From positions 1-64,000 of the forward strand of contig CAAFRB010000054.1 in the NCBI GenBank assembly GCA_900765095.1: DNA of 64,000 nt, written 5' to 3'. Source of the stretch: Clostridia bacterium. Its GTDB lineage: Bacteria; Bacillota; Clostridia; TANB77; UBA1234. This document shows positions 8,973-17,256 of this stretch, piece by piece. The notes beneath the pieces are model-generated. The model did not search any database. It had not been told where the DNA came from and worked only from the letters and a program-made list of their open reading frames with translations. Numbering within the stretch: the first letter of the stretch is position 1; each line of letters opens with the position of its first letter. The translations under genes and the position numbers were made by a program.

Positions 8973-10250
8973 TCATCTTTCTTGTTTATTTGATTTTTTA
9001 GATGTTGAAACATTTGATTTTTCAGCATCGTTTTTCTCAGTTTTTGGTGTTATGTCTTTATATTTAATCGTGAAAGACTTTTCAGAGCCTTTTACTTTAC
9101 ATTCTATAGATGTAGCCTTATTTATCCCCCAATTAGCTTTAAACGTTTCTGCTATTTCCGGCACTATCTTTTCAGCCTCTTCTTTACTCTTATTAGTAAA
9201 ATTCAAGTTTATTAAATTTCCTCTAAGTTCAACTTTTGCAAGTATATCTGATGAGCTTGGTGAATCCACAGAAGCCTTCAATTTTCCATTTTTATCTTGA
9301 GTTAAACTCAAGCATTTATTTCCAGTTGCATGAAGGATTTTATCGTCATACATTGCATAAGTTCCTCTGCCTGCGCCACCATAATTTCCGTCTTTATCTG
9401 GATAATTTGCAATTGCAGTACTAATATTATGAATTTTTCCGATAGAAAAAGTGATGTTATCCGTTTCTTCTATTCTCGCTTTTGGCTCACCAGCAGCATA
9501 AAGAATTATATCCTTTTCAACCTCTTTTGGACCTACATACTCATGTAGCTCATCTATTTCTGGATTTAGCTCATTAGAAAGTATGTATGTCTTTTCTGTT
9601 TCATTTATTTGTAAATGAGTACCAAAAGGCTTCAATTTATCACTTAATTTTTCTTCTTTTCTTTGTTTATCTACTGTATAGATTATCCTACTTTTAACAA
9701 TCTCTCTCTTTAAGCTTTCAGGTGCTAATGGATTTAGCTTTATAGCACCGATATCAAACCTCTTTTTCATTTCACTTTCATCTAGTAAACGCTCTATAGT
9801 CTTTCTCAAAACTGTTTCATTATCTTCATAATACGTGATTTCCCTTATCTTAGGCTCGCTTGCTCGCTCTTCGTAATCCTCAATACTTGGATAAAAGTTT
9901 CTTGTTTGTTCTATAACTTTACCGTCTTTGTTTTTCTTTTTTTCTATTACTTCAATGGAATTAAACGCTTCTGTCTTAGCACTTGTACTAATTTTTCTTA
10001 TCGTTTTTTCTATACTTGTGTTATTAGCACCATTTGTGCATGTTTGTTCTTGCGTTATTAATCTTCCCATCGGATCTATATAGCTTACTACATTTCCCTT
10101 TATCTTAGGATTGTTCTTAGTTCCATATCTAAAACCAGCAATTGTATCTTTTATAAATCTCATGAATCTTGAACCCTCATACAATGATAAAGATTCAGAT
10201 GACTCTAGTGTTTTATCGTAATCACCCAATGGCATATATGTATCACTCAA
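8973..10250 (-). CDS. Unknown 425-residue protein
   Basis: I do not recognise this family. It begins with TTG at 10250, 7 nt after GGAGGG. There is no signal peptide or membrane helix. The protein is hydrophilic and Lys/Glu-rich, with a mixed alpha/beta pattern. A small motif-like Gly-rich stretch (DGNYGGAGRGTYAMYDD, about 290-306) is followed by two short beta-rich repeats, and the tail (about 400-425) is Lys/Ser/Asn-rich and disordered. It has its own sigma-A promoter and terminator, so it is a single-gene unit inserted between the ribosomal-protein operon and mutS. Probably cytoplasmic; function unknown. Confidence 0.7.
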   Translation of the reverse strand: MSDTYMPLGDYDKTLESSESLSLYEGSRFMRFIKDTIAGFRYGTKNNPKIKGNVVSYIDPMGRLITQEQTCTNGANNTSIEKTIRKISTSAKTEAFNSIEVIEKKKNKDGKVIEQTRNFYPSIEDYEERASEPKIREITYYEDNETVLRKTIERLLDESEMKKRFDIGAIKLNPLAPESLKREIVKSRIIYTVDKQRKEEKLSDKLKPFGTHLQINETEKTYILSNELNPEIDELHEYVGPKEVEKDIILYAAGEPKARIEETDNITFSIGKIHNISTAIANYPDKDGNYGGAGRGTYAMYDDKILHATGNKCLSLTQDKNGKLKASVDSPSSSDILAKVELRGNLINLNFTNKSKEEAEKIVPEIAETFKANWGINKATSIECKVKGSEKSFTIKYKDITPKTEKNDAEKSNVSTSKKSNKQER

Positions 10251-10292
10251 AGTTTATCCCTCCGAATTCTCTTGTATTTTTCACATACATAA

Positions 10293-10321
10293 ATTGTATA
10301 GTTTTTGAGATAAAGTGTCAA
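10293..10321 (-). promoter_or_regulatory. Sigma-A promoter of the unknown 425-residue gene
   Basis: Minus-strand -35 TTGACA (10321-10316), 17-nt spacer, -10 TACAAT (10298-10293), about 45 nt before the TTG start codon. Confidence 0.75.
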
Positions 10322-10395
10322 GAAAATATGAGGTTATTTCGCCAATTTATATTATTAACTAACCTAAAATATTTTTTATAAAATTTTATATACTG

Positions 10396-10431
10396 AAAAA
10401 CCCCATAGCCTGATGTGACTATGAGGTTTTT
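10396..10431 (-). terminator. Terminator after rplL
   Basis: Long stem AAAAACCCCATAG/CTATGAGGTTTTT with a 10-nt loop and T-rich flanks on both strands. It ends the L10-L7/L12 transcript, where rpoB would normally follow. Confidence 0.88.
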
Positions 10432-10447
10432 AGTTATTTAGTTAAAA

Positions 10448-10819
10448 CTAAGCAAGTTCAACTGTTGCTCCAGCTTCTTCTAATTTAGCTTTTAAAGCTT
10501 CTGCATCAGCTTTTGGTGCGTTTTCTTTAACTGTCTTAGGAGCTCCATCAACTAAGTCTTTAGCTTCTTTTAATCCTAATCCAGTAGCTTCTCTAACTAC
10601 TTTGATAACAGCAAGTTTTGTTGCTCCAGCGTCTTTTAATACAACGTTGAATTCTGTTTTTTCTTCAGCAGCTGCTGCTCCACCTGCTGCTGGTGCTGCT
10701 ACAACTGCTGCTGCAGCTGCAGATACTCCAAATTTGTCTTCAATTGCTTTTACTAAATCAGCTAATTCTAAAACTGTAAGTTTTTCGATTTCAGCTATTA
10801 AATTTTCGATTTTTTCCAT
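10448..10819 (-). CDS. rplL: Ribosomal protein bL12 (L7/L12)
   Basis: About 123 residues. Stalk protein that recruits translation GTPases to the 50S subunit. An N-terminal dimerisation helix ([19 protein letters not shown]) is followed by an Ala-rich hinge (about 33-52) and the C-terminal domain with [17 protein letters not shown] and [11 protein letters not shown]. The frame continues upstream to 10861. The ATG at 10819 is preferred because AAGGAG lies 9 nt before it and the protein then begins at the conserved N-terminus. Last gene of the operon; a terminator, not rpoB, comes next. Confidence 0.96.
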   Translation of the reverse strand: MEKIENLIAEIEKLTVLELADLVKAIEDKFGVSAAAAAVVAAPAAGGAAAAEEKTEFNVVLKDAGATKLAVIKVVREATGLGLKEAKDLVDGAPKTVKENAPKADAEALKAKLEEAGATVELA

Positions 10820-10929
10820 TTTAAATTTCTCCTTTTCATTTATTTTATGTTTAAGGTACATAAAACCCTTTTTTTATTTGATTAGATATCATCTTTGTAT
10901 CTAATATAGTCATCGCATTTTGGCTCTTA

Positions 10930-11436
10930 TTAGCCTTGTGCTGATTCTTTTTGTTCTCTAACTTGATCAAGAACAACTGCAACATTTCTAATGTTAGCAA
11001 GCAATACAGTAGCAAGTTGAGTAAGTAACATTTCTTTTGATGGTAATTTAGCAAGTTTTATAACTTCTTCTGCGCTAATTACTTTTCCATCCATTATTCC
11101 GCCTTTGATTTTATAAAATTCTGTGTCTTTTGCATAATCGTATAAAATTTTAGCTGGTGCTACATAATCTTCATAACTAAATGTTATTGCTGTTGGCCCC
11201 TCTAATAAATCAGAAACTCCTTCAACTTCTGTTCCTTTTACAGCAAATTTTAAAGTTGTATTTTTAGCAACTAAATATTCTGAATCTGTTTTTCTTAAAT
11301 CTGATCTAATTTTTGTAATGTCTTCAACATTGATTCCTCTATAGTCTGTTAATATAACTAACTTTGATTTGCTGAATTTTTCTTTAAGTGCTTCTGCATC
11401 ACTTTGTTTTTTAGCTAGTACTTTTGCGTTTGGCAT
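10930..11436 (-). CDS. rplJ: Ribosomal protein uL10
   Basis: 168 residues. It anchors L7/L12 dimers to 23S rRNA and represses its own operon by binding the leader RNA. Conserved parts include LTDYRGINVEDITKIRSDLRK near the N-terminus, the VAKNTTLKFAVKGTEVEG block and EGPTAITFS. The C-terminal helix that carries the L12 dimers is about 140-168. The start ATG has AGGAGG at 8-13 nt upstream. Preceded by the L10 leader element. Confidence 0.96.
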   Translation of the reverse strand: MPNAKVLAKKQSDAEALKEKFSKSKLVILTDYRGINVEDITKIRSDLRKTDSEYLVAKNTTLKFAVKGTEVEGVSDLLEGPTAITFSYEDYVAPAKILYDYAKDTEFYKIKGGIMDGKVISAEEVIKLAKLPSKEMLLTQLATVLLANIRNVAVVLDQVREQKESAQG

Positions 11437-11454
11437 TACTACACCTCCTCTTTA

Positions 11455-11580
11455 TATAAAAATCTGACATGCTACCGAAGTAACATGCCAGATTTTAATC
11501 CGCTCATTTTACCTCGGTAGGATTCTTTACATACTTTTACTTAAGCATAACCTACTGTCTTTGGTTATATTTATTTATAT
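11455..11580 (-). ncRNA. Ribosomal protein L10 leader
   Basis: In the minus-strand RNA between rplA and rplJ, two arms with complementary core sequence (CCTACCGAGG and TTACTTCGGTAGC) are followed by a stable hairpin (11494-11461) and a short T-run just before the rplJ ribosome site. This is the position and style of the L10(L12)4-binding autoregulatory leader known from Firmicutes. The call rests on position and fold; a covariance-model match would confirm it. Confidence 0.75.
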
Positions 11581-11584
11581 AACT

Positions 11585-12265
11585 TTACGCTCTAACTTGG
11601 ATACCAGGTCCCATTGTGCTAGAAACTGACATTCCCTTGATATATTGACCTTTAGAAGCGGCTGGTTTAGCCTTTACTATTGCGTCATATAATGTTGTAA
11701 AGTTTTCTAAAAGCTTATCTGCTCCGAAAGATAATTTACCGATTGGGCAGTGAATAATATTGTTCTTGTCCAACCTATACTCTATCTTACCTGCTTTGAT
11801 TTCGCTAACAGCTTTAGCAACATCCATAGTAACTGTTCCTGATTTTGGGTTAGGCATTAATCCTTTTGGTCCTAATACTTTACCTAATCTACCGATAATA
11901 CCCATCATATCTGGTGTAGCTACGATTACATCATAGTCAAACCAGTTTTCTTTTTCTATTTTTGGTATTAAATCTTCAGCTCCTACGAAATCTGCTCCTG
12001 CAGCTTCAGCTTCTTTAGCCTTATCACCTTTAGCAAATACTAAAACTCTTTGAGTTTTACCTGTTCCGTGTGGTAATACTATAACACCTCTTACTTGTTG
12101 ATCAGCATGTTTTGAATCAACACCTAATCTGAAGTGTGCTTCAACTGTTTCATCAAATTTAGCTTTTGGCATTTTTTCGATTAAATCAAATGCTGATTTA
12201 ACATCGTAAGAAGCGCCTTTTTCAATAAGCTTTACGCTCTCTTGATATCTTTTTCCTCTTTTCAT
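11585..12265 (-). CDS. rplA: Ribosomal protein uL1
   Basis: 226 residues. Forms the L1 stalk that releases E-site tRNA, and in many bacteria represses the L11 operon. Family motifs are KRGKRYQES at the N-terminus, [33 protein letters not shown] and the final [10 protein letters not shown]. It has a good ribosome site (AAAGGAGG) and follows rplK by 57 nt, in standard order. Confidence 0.97.
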   Translation of the reverse strand: MKRGKRYQESVKLIEKGASYDVKSAFDLIEKMPKAKFDETVEAHFRLGVDSKHADQQVRGVIVLPHGTGKTQRVLVFAKGDKAKEAEAAGADFVGAEDLIPKIEKENWFDYDVIVATPDMMGIIGRLGKVLGPKGLMPNPKSGTVTMDVAKAVSEIKAGKIEYRLDKNNIIHCPIGKLSFGADKLLENFTTLYDAIVKAKPAASKGQYIKGMSVSSTMGPGIQVRA

Positions 12266-12322
12266 TTTTTCCTCCTTTGGTTCAAACGAGATTCTTAATC
12301 TCTCCCATAATTAAAATTGTGA

Positions 12323-12751
12323 TTAGTCTTCTACAACTATTCCCATGCTTCTAGCTGTTCCTTTTACCATGCTAGTTGCAGCTTCTACGCTTGCAGCATT
12401 TAGGTCTTGCATCTTTGTTTTAGCAATTTCTTCTGCTGTAGCTGATGTTATTTTAGCTACTTTATCTTTATTTGGTTTTGCAGAACCTTTTTCGATTTTA
12501 GCAGCTTTTAATAATAAGTCAGCAACTGGTGGTACTTTAGTAATAAAACTAAAAGACTTGTCTTGATATACTGTAATTACAACTGGTATTGTCATTCCTG
12601 GTTGGTCTGCAGTTTTATCATTAAATTCTTTTACAAATTGCATGATGTTGATACCACTTGAACCTAAAGCTGGTCCTACTGGTGGTGCTGGAGTTGCCTT
12701 TCCTGCTGGTATTTGCAATTTTATAACGTTAGTAACTTTCTTTTCTGCCAT
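12323..12751 (-). CDS. rplK: Ribosomal protein uL11
   Basis: 142 residues. Binds the GTPase-associated centre of 23S rRNA. The Pro-rich N-terminal motif is intact ([20 protein letters not shown]), as are [10 protein letters not shown] and the C-terminal RNA-binding [14 protein letters not shown] lies 7 nt before the ATG. It follows nusG by 16 nt. Confidence 0.97.
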   Translation of the reverse strand: MAEKKVTNVIKLQIPAGKATPAPPVGPALGSSGINIMQFVKEFNDKTADQPGMTIPVVITVYQDKSFSFITKVPPVADLLLKAAKIEKGSAKPNKDKVAKITSATAEEIAKTKMQDLNAASVEAATSMVKGTARSMGIVVED

Positions 12752-12767
12752 GTTTTACACCTCCTAA

Positions 12768-13307
12768 TTACATTTTCTGTATTTGTGAAAATTCTAGTTC
12801 TACTGGGGTTTCCCTACCAAACATAGAAACTAAAACTCTTACTTTCTCTTTTTCCATACTTATTTCTTGTACTACTCCAATAAAGCTTTCAAGAGGACCT
12901 GATACAACTTTTACTGTATCTCCAACCTCATAGTCAACATTCACTGGTACTTTTTCAAAGCCCATGCTTCTAATTTCTTCATCTGTAAGTGGAACCGGCT
13001 TTCCTCCTGCTCCGACGAATCCAGTAACACCTCTTACGTTTCTTACAACGTACCAAGATTCCTCAGTCAAAATCATTTTTATCAAAACGTATCCTGGAAA
13101 TACTTTTTTTAGAGTTGTTTTTCTTTTATCGTCTTTTATTTCGATTTGTTCTTCTAGAGGAACTATTACTTCTTGAACAAGATGTTGCATTTCTCTATTT
13201 TCTACAGCCTTCTCCAAAGTATCTTTTACTTTATTTTCATAGCCTGAATATGTATGAACTACGTACCATTTTGCTACTTCTGTATTATTTGTATTATCTT
13301 GAGGCAT
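12768..13307 (-). CDS. nusG: Transcription elongation/termination factor NusG
   Basis: 179 residues. It binds the RNA polymerase clamp and influences pausing, Rho action and transcription-translation coupling. The NGN domain (about 12-120) has KWYVVHTYSGYENKVK, FPGYVLIKM and VRNVRGVTGFVG. The KOW domain (about 125-179) has GDTVKVVSGPLESFIGVV. It lies between secE and rplK in the conserved order, with an AGGAGG site 7 nt before the start. Confidence 0.97.
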   Translation of the reverse strand: MPQDNTNNTEVAKWYVVHTYSGYENKVKDTLEKAVENREMQHLVQEVIVPLEEQIEIKDDKRKTTLKKVFPGYVLIKMILTEESWYVVRNVRGVTGFVGAGGKPVPLTDEEIRSMGFEKVPVNVDYEVGDTVKVVSGPLESFIGVVQEISMEKEKVRVLVSMFGRETPVELEFSQIQKM

Positions 13308-13369
13308 GATATTCCTCCTTTATTCATTTTTTCAAATACTGAAACTTTTAAATCATTACAATTTCGAAA

Positions 13370-13714
13370 CTATTCTGCAATCTCGCCACTTGTTTCGTCG
13401 ATATCATCACCGCTTGTAATTTCGCCACTTACTTCTCCACTTAGAGTTCCACCTGCCGACTCACCGCTTGCATCTCCGCTTACGTTTTGTTCTATTTTTG
13501 TATCTCTTCCAAGGATTAGTCCATACCAACGATCACTTAAGAAATTAAAGAAAAGATTTAAAACGATTAGTATTGCTGAAATTAATAAAACAAATGCTAT
13601 TGTAACAAACGTACTTTTTACTGTCTGTTTACCCGTAGGCCATATTACTTTCTTTAGTTCAGCCTTCATATTTTGAAAAAAGCTTTTTTTAACTTTTTTA
13701 TCTTCGTTTTGCAT
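13370..13714 (-). CDS. secE: Preprotein translocase subunit SecE with acidic C-terminal extension
   Basis: 114 residues against about 60-75 in most Firmicutes. The usual core is present: a basic amphipathic helix with MKAELKKVIWPTGKQT (about 15-30) and one membrane helix (about 36-58). After it comes an unusual tail of about 48 residues, rich in Ser-Gly-Glu and Ser-Gly-Asp triplets, which should face the outside given SecE topology. It starts 32 nt downstream of rpmG and precedes nusG by 62 nt. Identity is certain from motif and position; the tail function is unknown. Confidence 0.93.
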   Translation of the reverse strand: MQNEDKKVKKSFFQNMKAELKKVIWPTGKQTVKSTFVTIAFVLLISAILIVLNLFFNFLSDRWYGLILGRDTKIEQNVSGDASGESAGGTLSGEVSGEITSGDDIDETSGEIAE

Positions 13715-13746
13715 ATCAATTCACACCTTTGTACTAATTTTTATTC

Positions 13747-13896
13747 TTATTTTGTTTCTTTGTGTTCTGTATGTTTTTTGCAGAATTTACAATACTTTTT
13801 CATTTCAATTCTGTCTGGGTCATTCTTTTTATTTTTCTTTGTATCGTAATTTCTTTGTTTGCATTCTGTACATGCTAAAGTAATCTTATCTCTCAT
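13747..13896 (-). CDS. rpmG: Ribosomal protein bL33
   Basis: 49 residues, begins [13 protein letters not shown] and ends [10 protein letters not shown]. Two Cys pairs (CTEC and CKFC) form the zinc ribbon, so this is the C+ zinc-binding form. First gene of the rpmG-secE-nusG-rplK-rplA run and directly downstream of a strong sigma-A promoter. Confidence 0.95.
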   Translation of the reverse strand: MRDKITLACTECKQRNYDTKKNKKNDPDRIEMKKYCKFCKKHTEHKETK

Positions 13897-13939
13897 CTTA
13901 TTCTTCCCCTTCCGCTACATTGTTCGCATATTTGTTCAA

Positions 13940-13962
13940 AAAAAAAGAACCTTCTGCGGTTT
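13940..13962 (-). promoter_or_regulatory. Short hairpin with T-run at the start of the rpmG leader
   Basis: Just after the expected transcription start, the minus-strand RNA has AACC-GCAGAA-GGTT followed by a run of nine T (13948-13940). The stem is only 4 bp, so it may be a weak attenuator or have no function. It does not fold as a tRNA. Confidence 0.3.
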
Positions 13963-13970
13963 GCTAGCTC

Positions 13971-13999
13971 ATTCTACCACGTTGGTCCTTTCTTGTCAA
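13971..13999 (-). promoter_or_regulatory. Sigma-A promoter of the rpmG-secE-nusG-rplKA operon
   Basis: Minus-strand -35 TTGACA (13999-13994), 17-nt spacer, -10 TAGAAT (13976-13971). Confidence 0.82.
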
Positions 14000-14034
14000 T
14001 ACCTTTTATAATATTTGTGCTTATATTTGGCGGT

Positions 14035-15120
14035 TTATTGGTATATTTTTAACGCATCTTCTACCATTTTGTCGACAGAATACATCTTTTCTATTATATT
14101 TCTGTTATATTCTCCCATTTCAGGAGTTTTTGTTTCTAATAATTTTATTATATCTTTTTTCAATTGTTCTTTTTCTATTTTCGGCATTCCTCTACAAGTA
14201 AAGTTAGTATTTATGGCAGTTTGTAAGTTTGCCTCACTAAATATTCCTAAGTATCCTTGACCATTTGCTGAATTTCCTGCAAGGATAACAGGTAATTCAG
14301 TTGCCATTGCCTCTAGTGCACATCTACTAGCTCCAACGAACAAATCTCCCAGATTTAGTAATTGATTTATGTCTGTTCTTGGTCCTTTTATTAGCACAAC
14401 ATTTTGCATTTTTTCTGTCTTTTCTTTTAGTTCTTCAAAATAGTTTCCGCCACCTATTATTATCAACTGTACTCCGTTTTTTGTTTCTTTATCTAATTTA
14501 TCAGATATTTCAACTAACGCAGTCACTACTTCTTTTGTGTCGTTATCGATTCTACTTACGTGAACTATTTTATCTCTATTTTCATCTAGTTTTATACCTG
14601 AAATTACAGGTGTTTTTGATTTCTTGTATGTTGATAAATCTATACCATTGACTGTAACAAAAACATTTTCTTCTTTTAACCCATAATCTTTTATAACTTG
14701 ATTTTTTATATCTTGACTAACGGCTAAGGTCTTCTCACCCCAGTTTGTTAATTTCTTTAATAAAAAATTAAGTCTATAAATTCCGTGTACAGTCGTAACA
14801 AAATGTGTTTTTGTTTTTTTGCAAACAACACCACAAATAGCACCTGGTATTCTAGCATGTGCATGTACAACATCTATGTTATTAATTTTAATTGCTTTTT
14901 TTATAGTTTTCATAGAAGTAATTATGTGGTTTATTTTTTTGTCTTTTAGTGGTGCATATATATGCTTCACACCACTTTTTTCGAGTTCATCTACAAGTTT
15001 TCCGCCTGCAGATATAACAAACACATTGTGCTTTCTATTTTTTAGTGCTTTAGCTAATTCAAGCACATGCGTTTCTGCTCCACCCATATTCATTTCCATA
15101 GTAACCAGAAGTATATTCAT
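14035..15120 (-). CDS. GT4-family glycosyltransferase
   Basis: 361 residues, GT-B fold. The N-terminal half has the acceptor-side motif MNMGGAETHVLELAKAL (about 9-25) and HAHARIPG. The C-terminal half has the nucleotide-sugar region (VHVSRIDNDTKE, IIGGGNYFEEL, ECDLFVGASRCALEAMA-like segment with LFVGASRCALEAMATELP). No membrane helix, so it is probably a cytosolic or peripheral enzyme that extends a surface glycan. Donor and acceptor cannot be read from sequence. It follows the DUF4330 protein by 23 nt in an exopolysaccharide-type gene run. Confidence 0.85.
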   Translation of the reverse strand: MNILLVTMEMNMGGAETHVLELAKALKNRKHNVFVISAGGKLVDELEKSGVKHIYAPLKDKKINHIITSMKTIKKAIKINNIDVVHAHARIPGAICGVVCKKTKTHFVTTVHGIYRLNFLLKKLTNWGEKTLAVSQDIKNQVIKDYGLKEENVFVTVNGIDLSTYKKSKTPVISGIKLDENRDKIVHVSRIDNDTKEVVTALVEISDKLDKETKNGVQLIIIGGGNYFEELKEKTEKMQNVVLIKGPRTDINQLLNLGDLFVGASRCALEAMATELPVILAGNSANGQGYLGIFSEANLQTAINTNFTCRGMPKIEKEQLKKDIIKLLETKTPEMGEYNRNIIEKMYSVDKMVEDALKIYQ

Positions 15121-15143
15121 TTGTATATCCTCCGTATTTTTAC

Positions 15144-15626
15144 TTATTTTGCATTTATCTCCATTATTTTTCCTGTTGTCTTTGCATACTTAGTTTCAAT
15201 TTTCTTCTCACTATCTAGTTTTAGCTCTATAGTTTTATTTGCGTAATAAGCGTCTTTGCTTACATCTCCTGGGGTTTCAATAGTTATAACGATATCATAT
15301 CTATATGGATTATATACTTCAATTATTTCACCATTTTCTGCAACATCGTAGGTTTCTGCTGATTTTTTTTCTACATTCGTGATTTTTCCTATGTTTACTC
15401 CAGTTTGAGAATCATAAACTGTATCGCCGCTTGCAAGAGCATTTATGCTAAATTCTCTTATGCTTTTTACTTCAATTTTATACTCAATAGTTTGAGCTGA
15501 GCTCTCATCTGTTTTATTATTGAATTTTCCAAATTTTAATATAGCTCCAATCACTAATAATACTATTACCAATAAAACGAAAAAATCAAGTATATTTATT
15601 TTTCCAAAAACTTTTCCATCTTTCAT
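15144..15626 (-). CDS. DUF4330-type membrane-anchored protein
   Basis: 160 residues. A short cytosolic start (KVFGKINILD) and one membrane helix (about 15-33) are followed by an exported beta-rich domain (about 48-158). The domain has the pattern ALASGDTVYDSQTGVNIGKITNV, broken here only by normal variation. It matches in layout the C-terminal 160 residues of the neighbouring fused glycosyltransferase. It lies between two GT4 genes with gaps of 13 and 23 nt. Probably a small membrane partner of glycan synthesis; function unproven. Confidence 0.7.
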   Translation of the reverse strand: MKDGKVFGKINILDFFVLLVIVLLVIGAILKFGKFNNKTDESSAQTIEYKIEVKSIREFSINALASGDTVYDSQTGVNIGKITNVEKKSAETYDVAENGEIIEVYNPYRYDIVITIETPGDVSKDAYYANKTIELKLDSEKKIETKYAKTTGKIMEINAK

Positions 15627-15639
15627 TCTTATACACCGC

Positions 15640-17220
15640 CTATCTTTCTATTGAAACAATATATCCTATTCCAGCGTAGCCCTTGCCTTTTACATAGGCC
15701 TCATTTCCAACCTTTATTTCATATCCATTTACAGATATTGATTTATCATTAATCGTAGCATCTGCTTCTACAGTTAATGTAATATCTACCTTATTTGTAA
15801 GTGCTGTTTCAACCACTTTTTTATCCTTTTTGTCTACTCCATACCTTACTGATGGTGTGGTTTCTTTTGAGACTATTTTACCTATATTTATATTCTTTAG
15901 CGAATCATATATAATTGTTCCATCTTCTATAACCTCATATACATTAGGCGAACTTTCAGTTGTTCTTATTTGATAAACAACTTTTTGCGTGTTAGCAGTA
16001 GCAACCTTATTGCCTCTATTCATGTATGAATATCCAAATATGCAAACCACCGCAATTATTGCTATTATAAAAATATCTAATCCATTAATCTTTTTCATTC
16101 TAGGCTCATTCATCACTTTCTCATAAACATTTTGAACATTATTTACATACGTTTGTATAGTAAATTTGTTATTATATATTTCTATTGCTTTTTCGCGCAT
16201 GCGTTTTTTTATATCATTATTAGTTAATATTTTTTTGATTGCATTTGCTGTTTCTTCTGGATTTTTAGTAGGAACTATATATCCGTTTTCTCCATTAGAT
16301 ATTAAGTAAGGATTTCCGCCGTAATCTGTTGCTACAGCCGGAATACCGATGCTCATTCCCTCTAATAGTGATAGGCAAGATGTTTCTGTGCCAAACGAAC
16401 AATTGACTTGAACGTCCATTATGTTTAAGAAGTCACCAACATTTTTCACAAATCCTGTAAAGATTACATCTTTTTCAATGCCGAGCTCTTTTACCTTGTC
16501 TTTTAGTCTTTGCTCTTCTTTACCATTTCCTAATATTAAGAATTTGATTTTTATATTTTTTTCTTTTAATAATATGTCTGCAGCTTCAATAAAAGTATCT
16601 TGTCCCTTCACGTACTCAAGCCTTGCCATTATTCCAACAACATACTCATCGTCTTCTATCCCATATTGTTTTCTTAATTTTCTTCTTTCTTCTTGTGTTG
16701 TTTCATTAATTTTTTCTACACCATTAAAAAATGTGTTTATTTTTTCTTTTGATATTCCACCATCTAGCAAGTTTTCTTCTGCGGCATTTCCAACGGCAAT
16801 TATTTCATCTGCAAAGAATTCATTTACATTTTTGTATAAAAATCTGCCTACTCCTTTTTTTATTCTATCACTTACTGGATAAGCACAATGTCTTGTGTAA
16901 ATTATTTTTGTACCACGAACAAGTCTTGCTGCAATTCTTGCAACACTTGAAGCATGCGTGTGTACGATGTCTGGTCTTTCATTTCTTAAAACTTTTATTA
17001 ATTTTACTAACGAGCCAAAGTCAAGTGATTTGTCTTTTAGTCCGTCTATCTCAATTAATTTAACGCCAGTTCCTTTTAACTCATCCACAAGAGCACTTCC
17101 TTTTGGAAGTACTACTACTATTTCATATTTTTTCTTATCATAATTTTTGCAAAAATTAATAATACATTTTCCTGCTCCACCAATATTAGTATCACTAATT
17201 ACATTTACAACTTTAATCAT
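15640..17220 (-). CDS. GT4 glycosyltransferase fused to a membrane DUF4330 domain
   Basis: 526 residues. Residues 1 to about 370 are a full GT4 enzyme (DTNIGGAGKCIINF, HTHASSVARIAARL, GIMARLEYVKGQDTF, GFVKNVGDF, SCLSLLEGMSIGIPAVATDYGG). At about 372 comes Met-Lys-Lys-Ile-Asn-Gly, a membrane helix (about 378-395), then a DUF4330-like exported domain to the end. The junction looks like two former genes joined by loss of a stop, since the second part starts just like a free DUF4330 protein. Neighbouring genes point to surface-polysaccharide synthesis. Confidence 0.85.
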   Translation of the reverse strand: MIKVVNVISDTNIGGAGKCIINFCKNYDKKKYEIVVVLPKGSALVDELKGTGVKLIEIDGLKDKSLDFGSLVKLIKVLRNERPDIVHTHASSVARIAARLVRGTKIIYTRHCAYPVSDRIKKGVGRFLYKNVNEFFADEIIAVGNAAEENLLDGGISKEKINTFFNGVEKINETTQEERRKLRKQYGIEDDEYVVGIMARLEYVKGQDTFIEAADILLKEKNIKIKFLILGNGKEEQRLKDKVKELGIEKDVIFTGFVKNVGDFLNIMDVQVNCSFGTETSCLSLLEGMSIGIPAVATDYGGNPYLISNGENGYIVPTKNPEETANAIKKILTNNDIKKRMREKAIEIYNNKFTIQTYVNNVQNVYEKVMNEPRMKKINGLDIFIIAIIAVVCIFGYSYMNRGNKVATANTQKVVYQIRTTESSPNVYEVIEDGTIIYDSLKNINIGKIVSKETTPSVRYGVDKKDKKVVETALTNKVDITLTVEADATINDKSISVNGYEIKVGNEAYVKGKGYAGIGYIVSIER

Positions 17221-17256
17221 ATATTTTTCCTTTCAAATTTCACAGAGTTTATAACA

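Noticed and set aside
13920..14000. Possible tRNA gene upstream of rpmG
   Set aside because: No cloverleaf; the region is explained by a consensus promoter and a short hairpin.
15140..15626. Free DUF4330 gene as a broken fragment of the fusion gene
   Set aside because: It has its own start, membrane helix, ribosome site and different sequence, so it is an independent paralogue.
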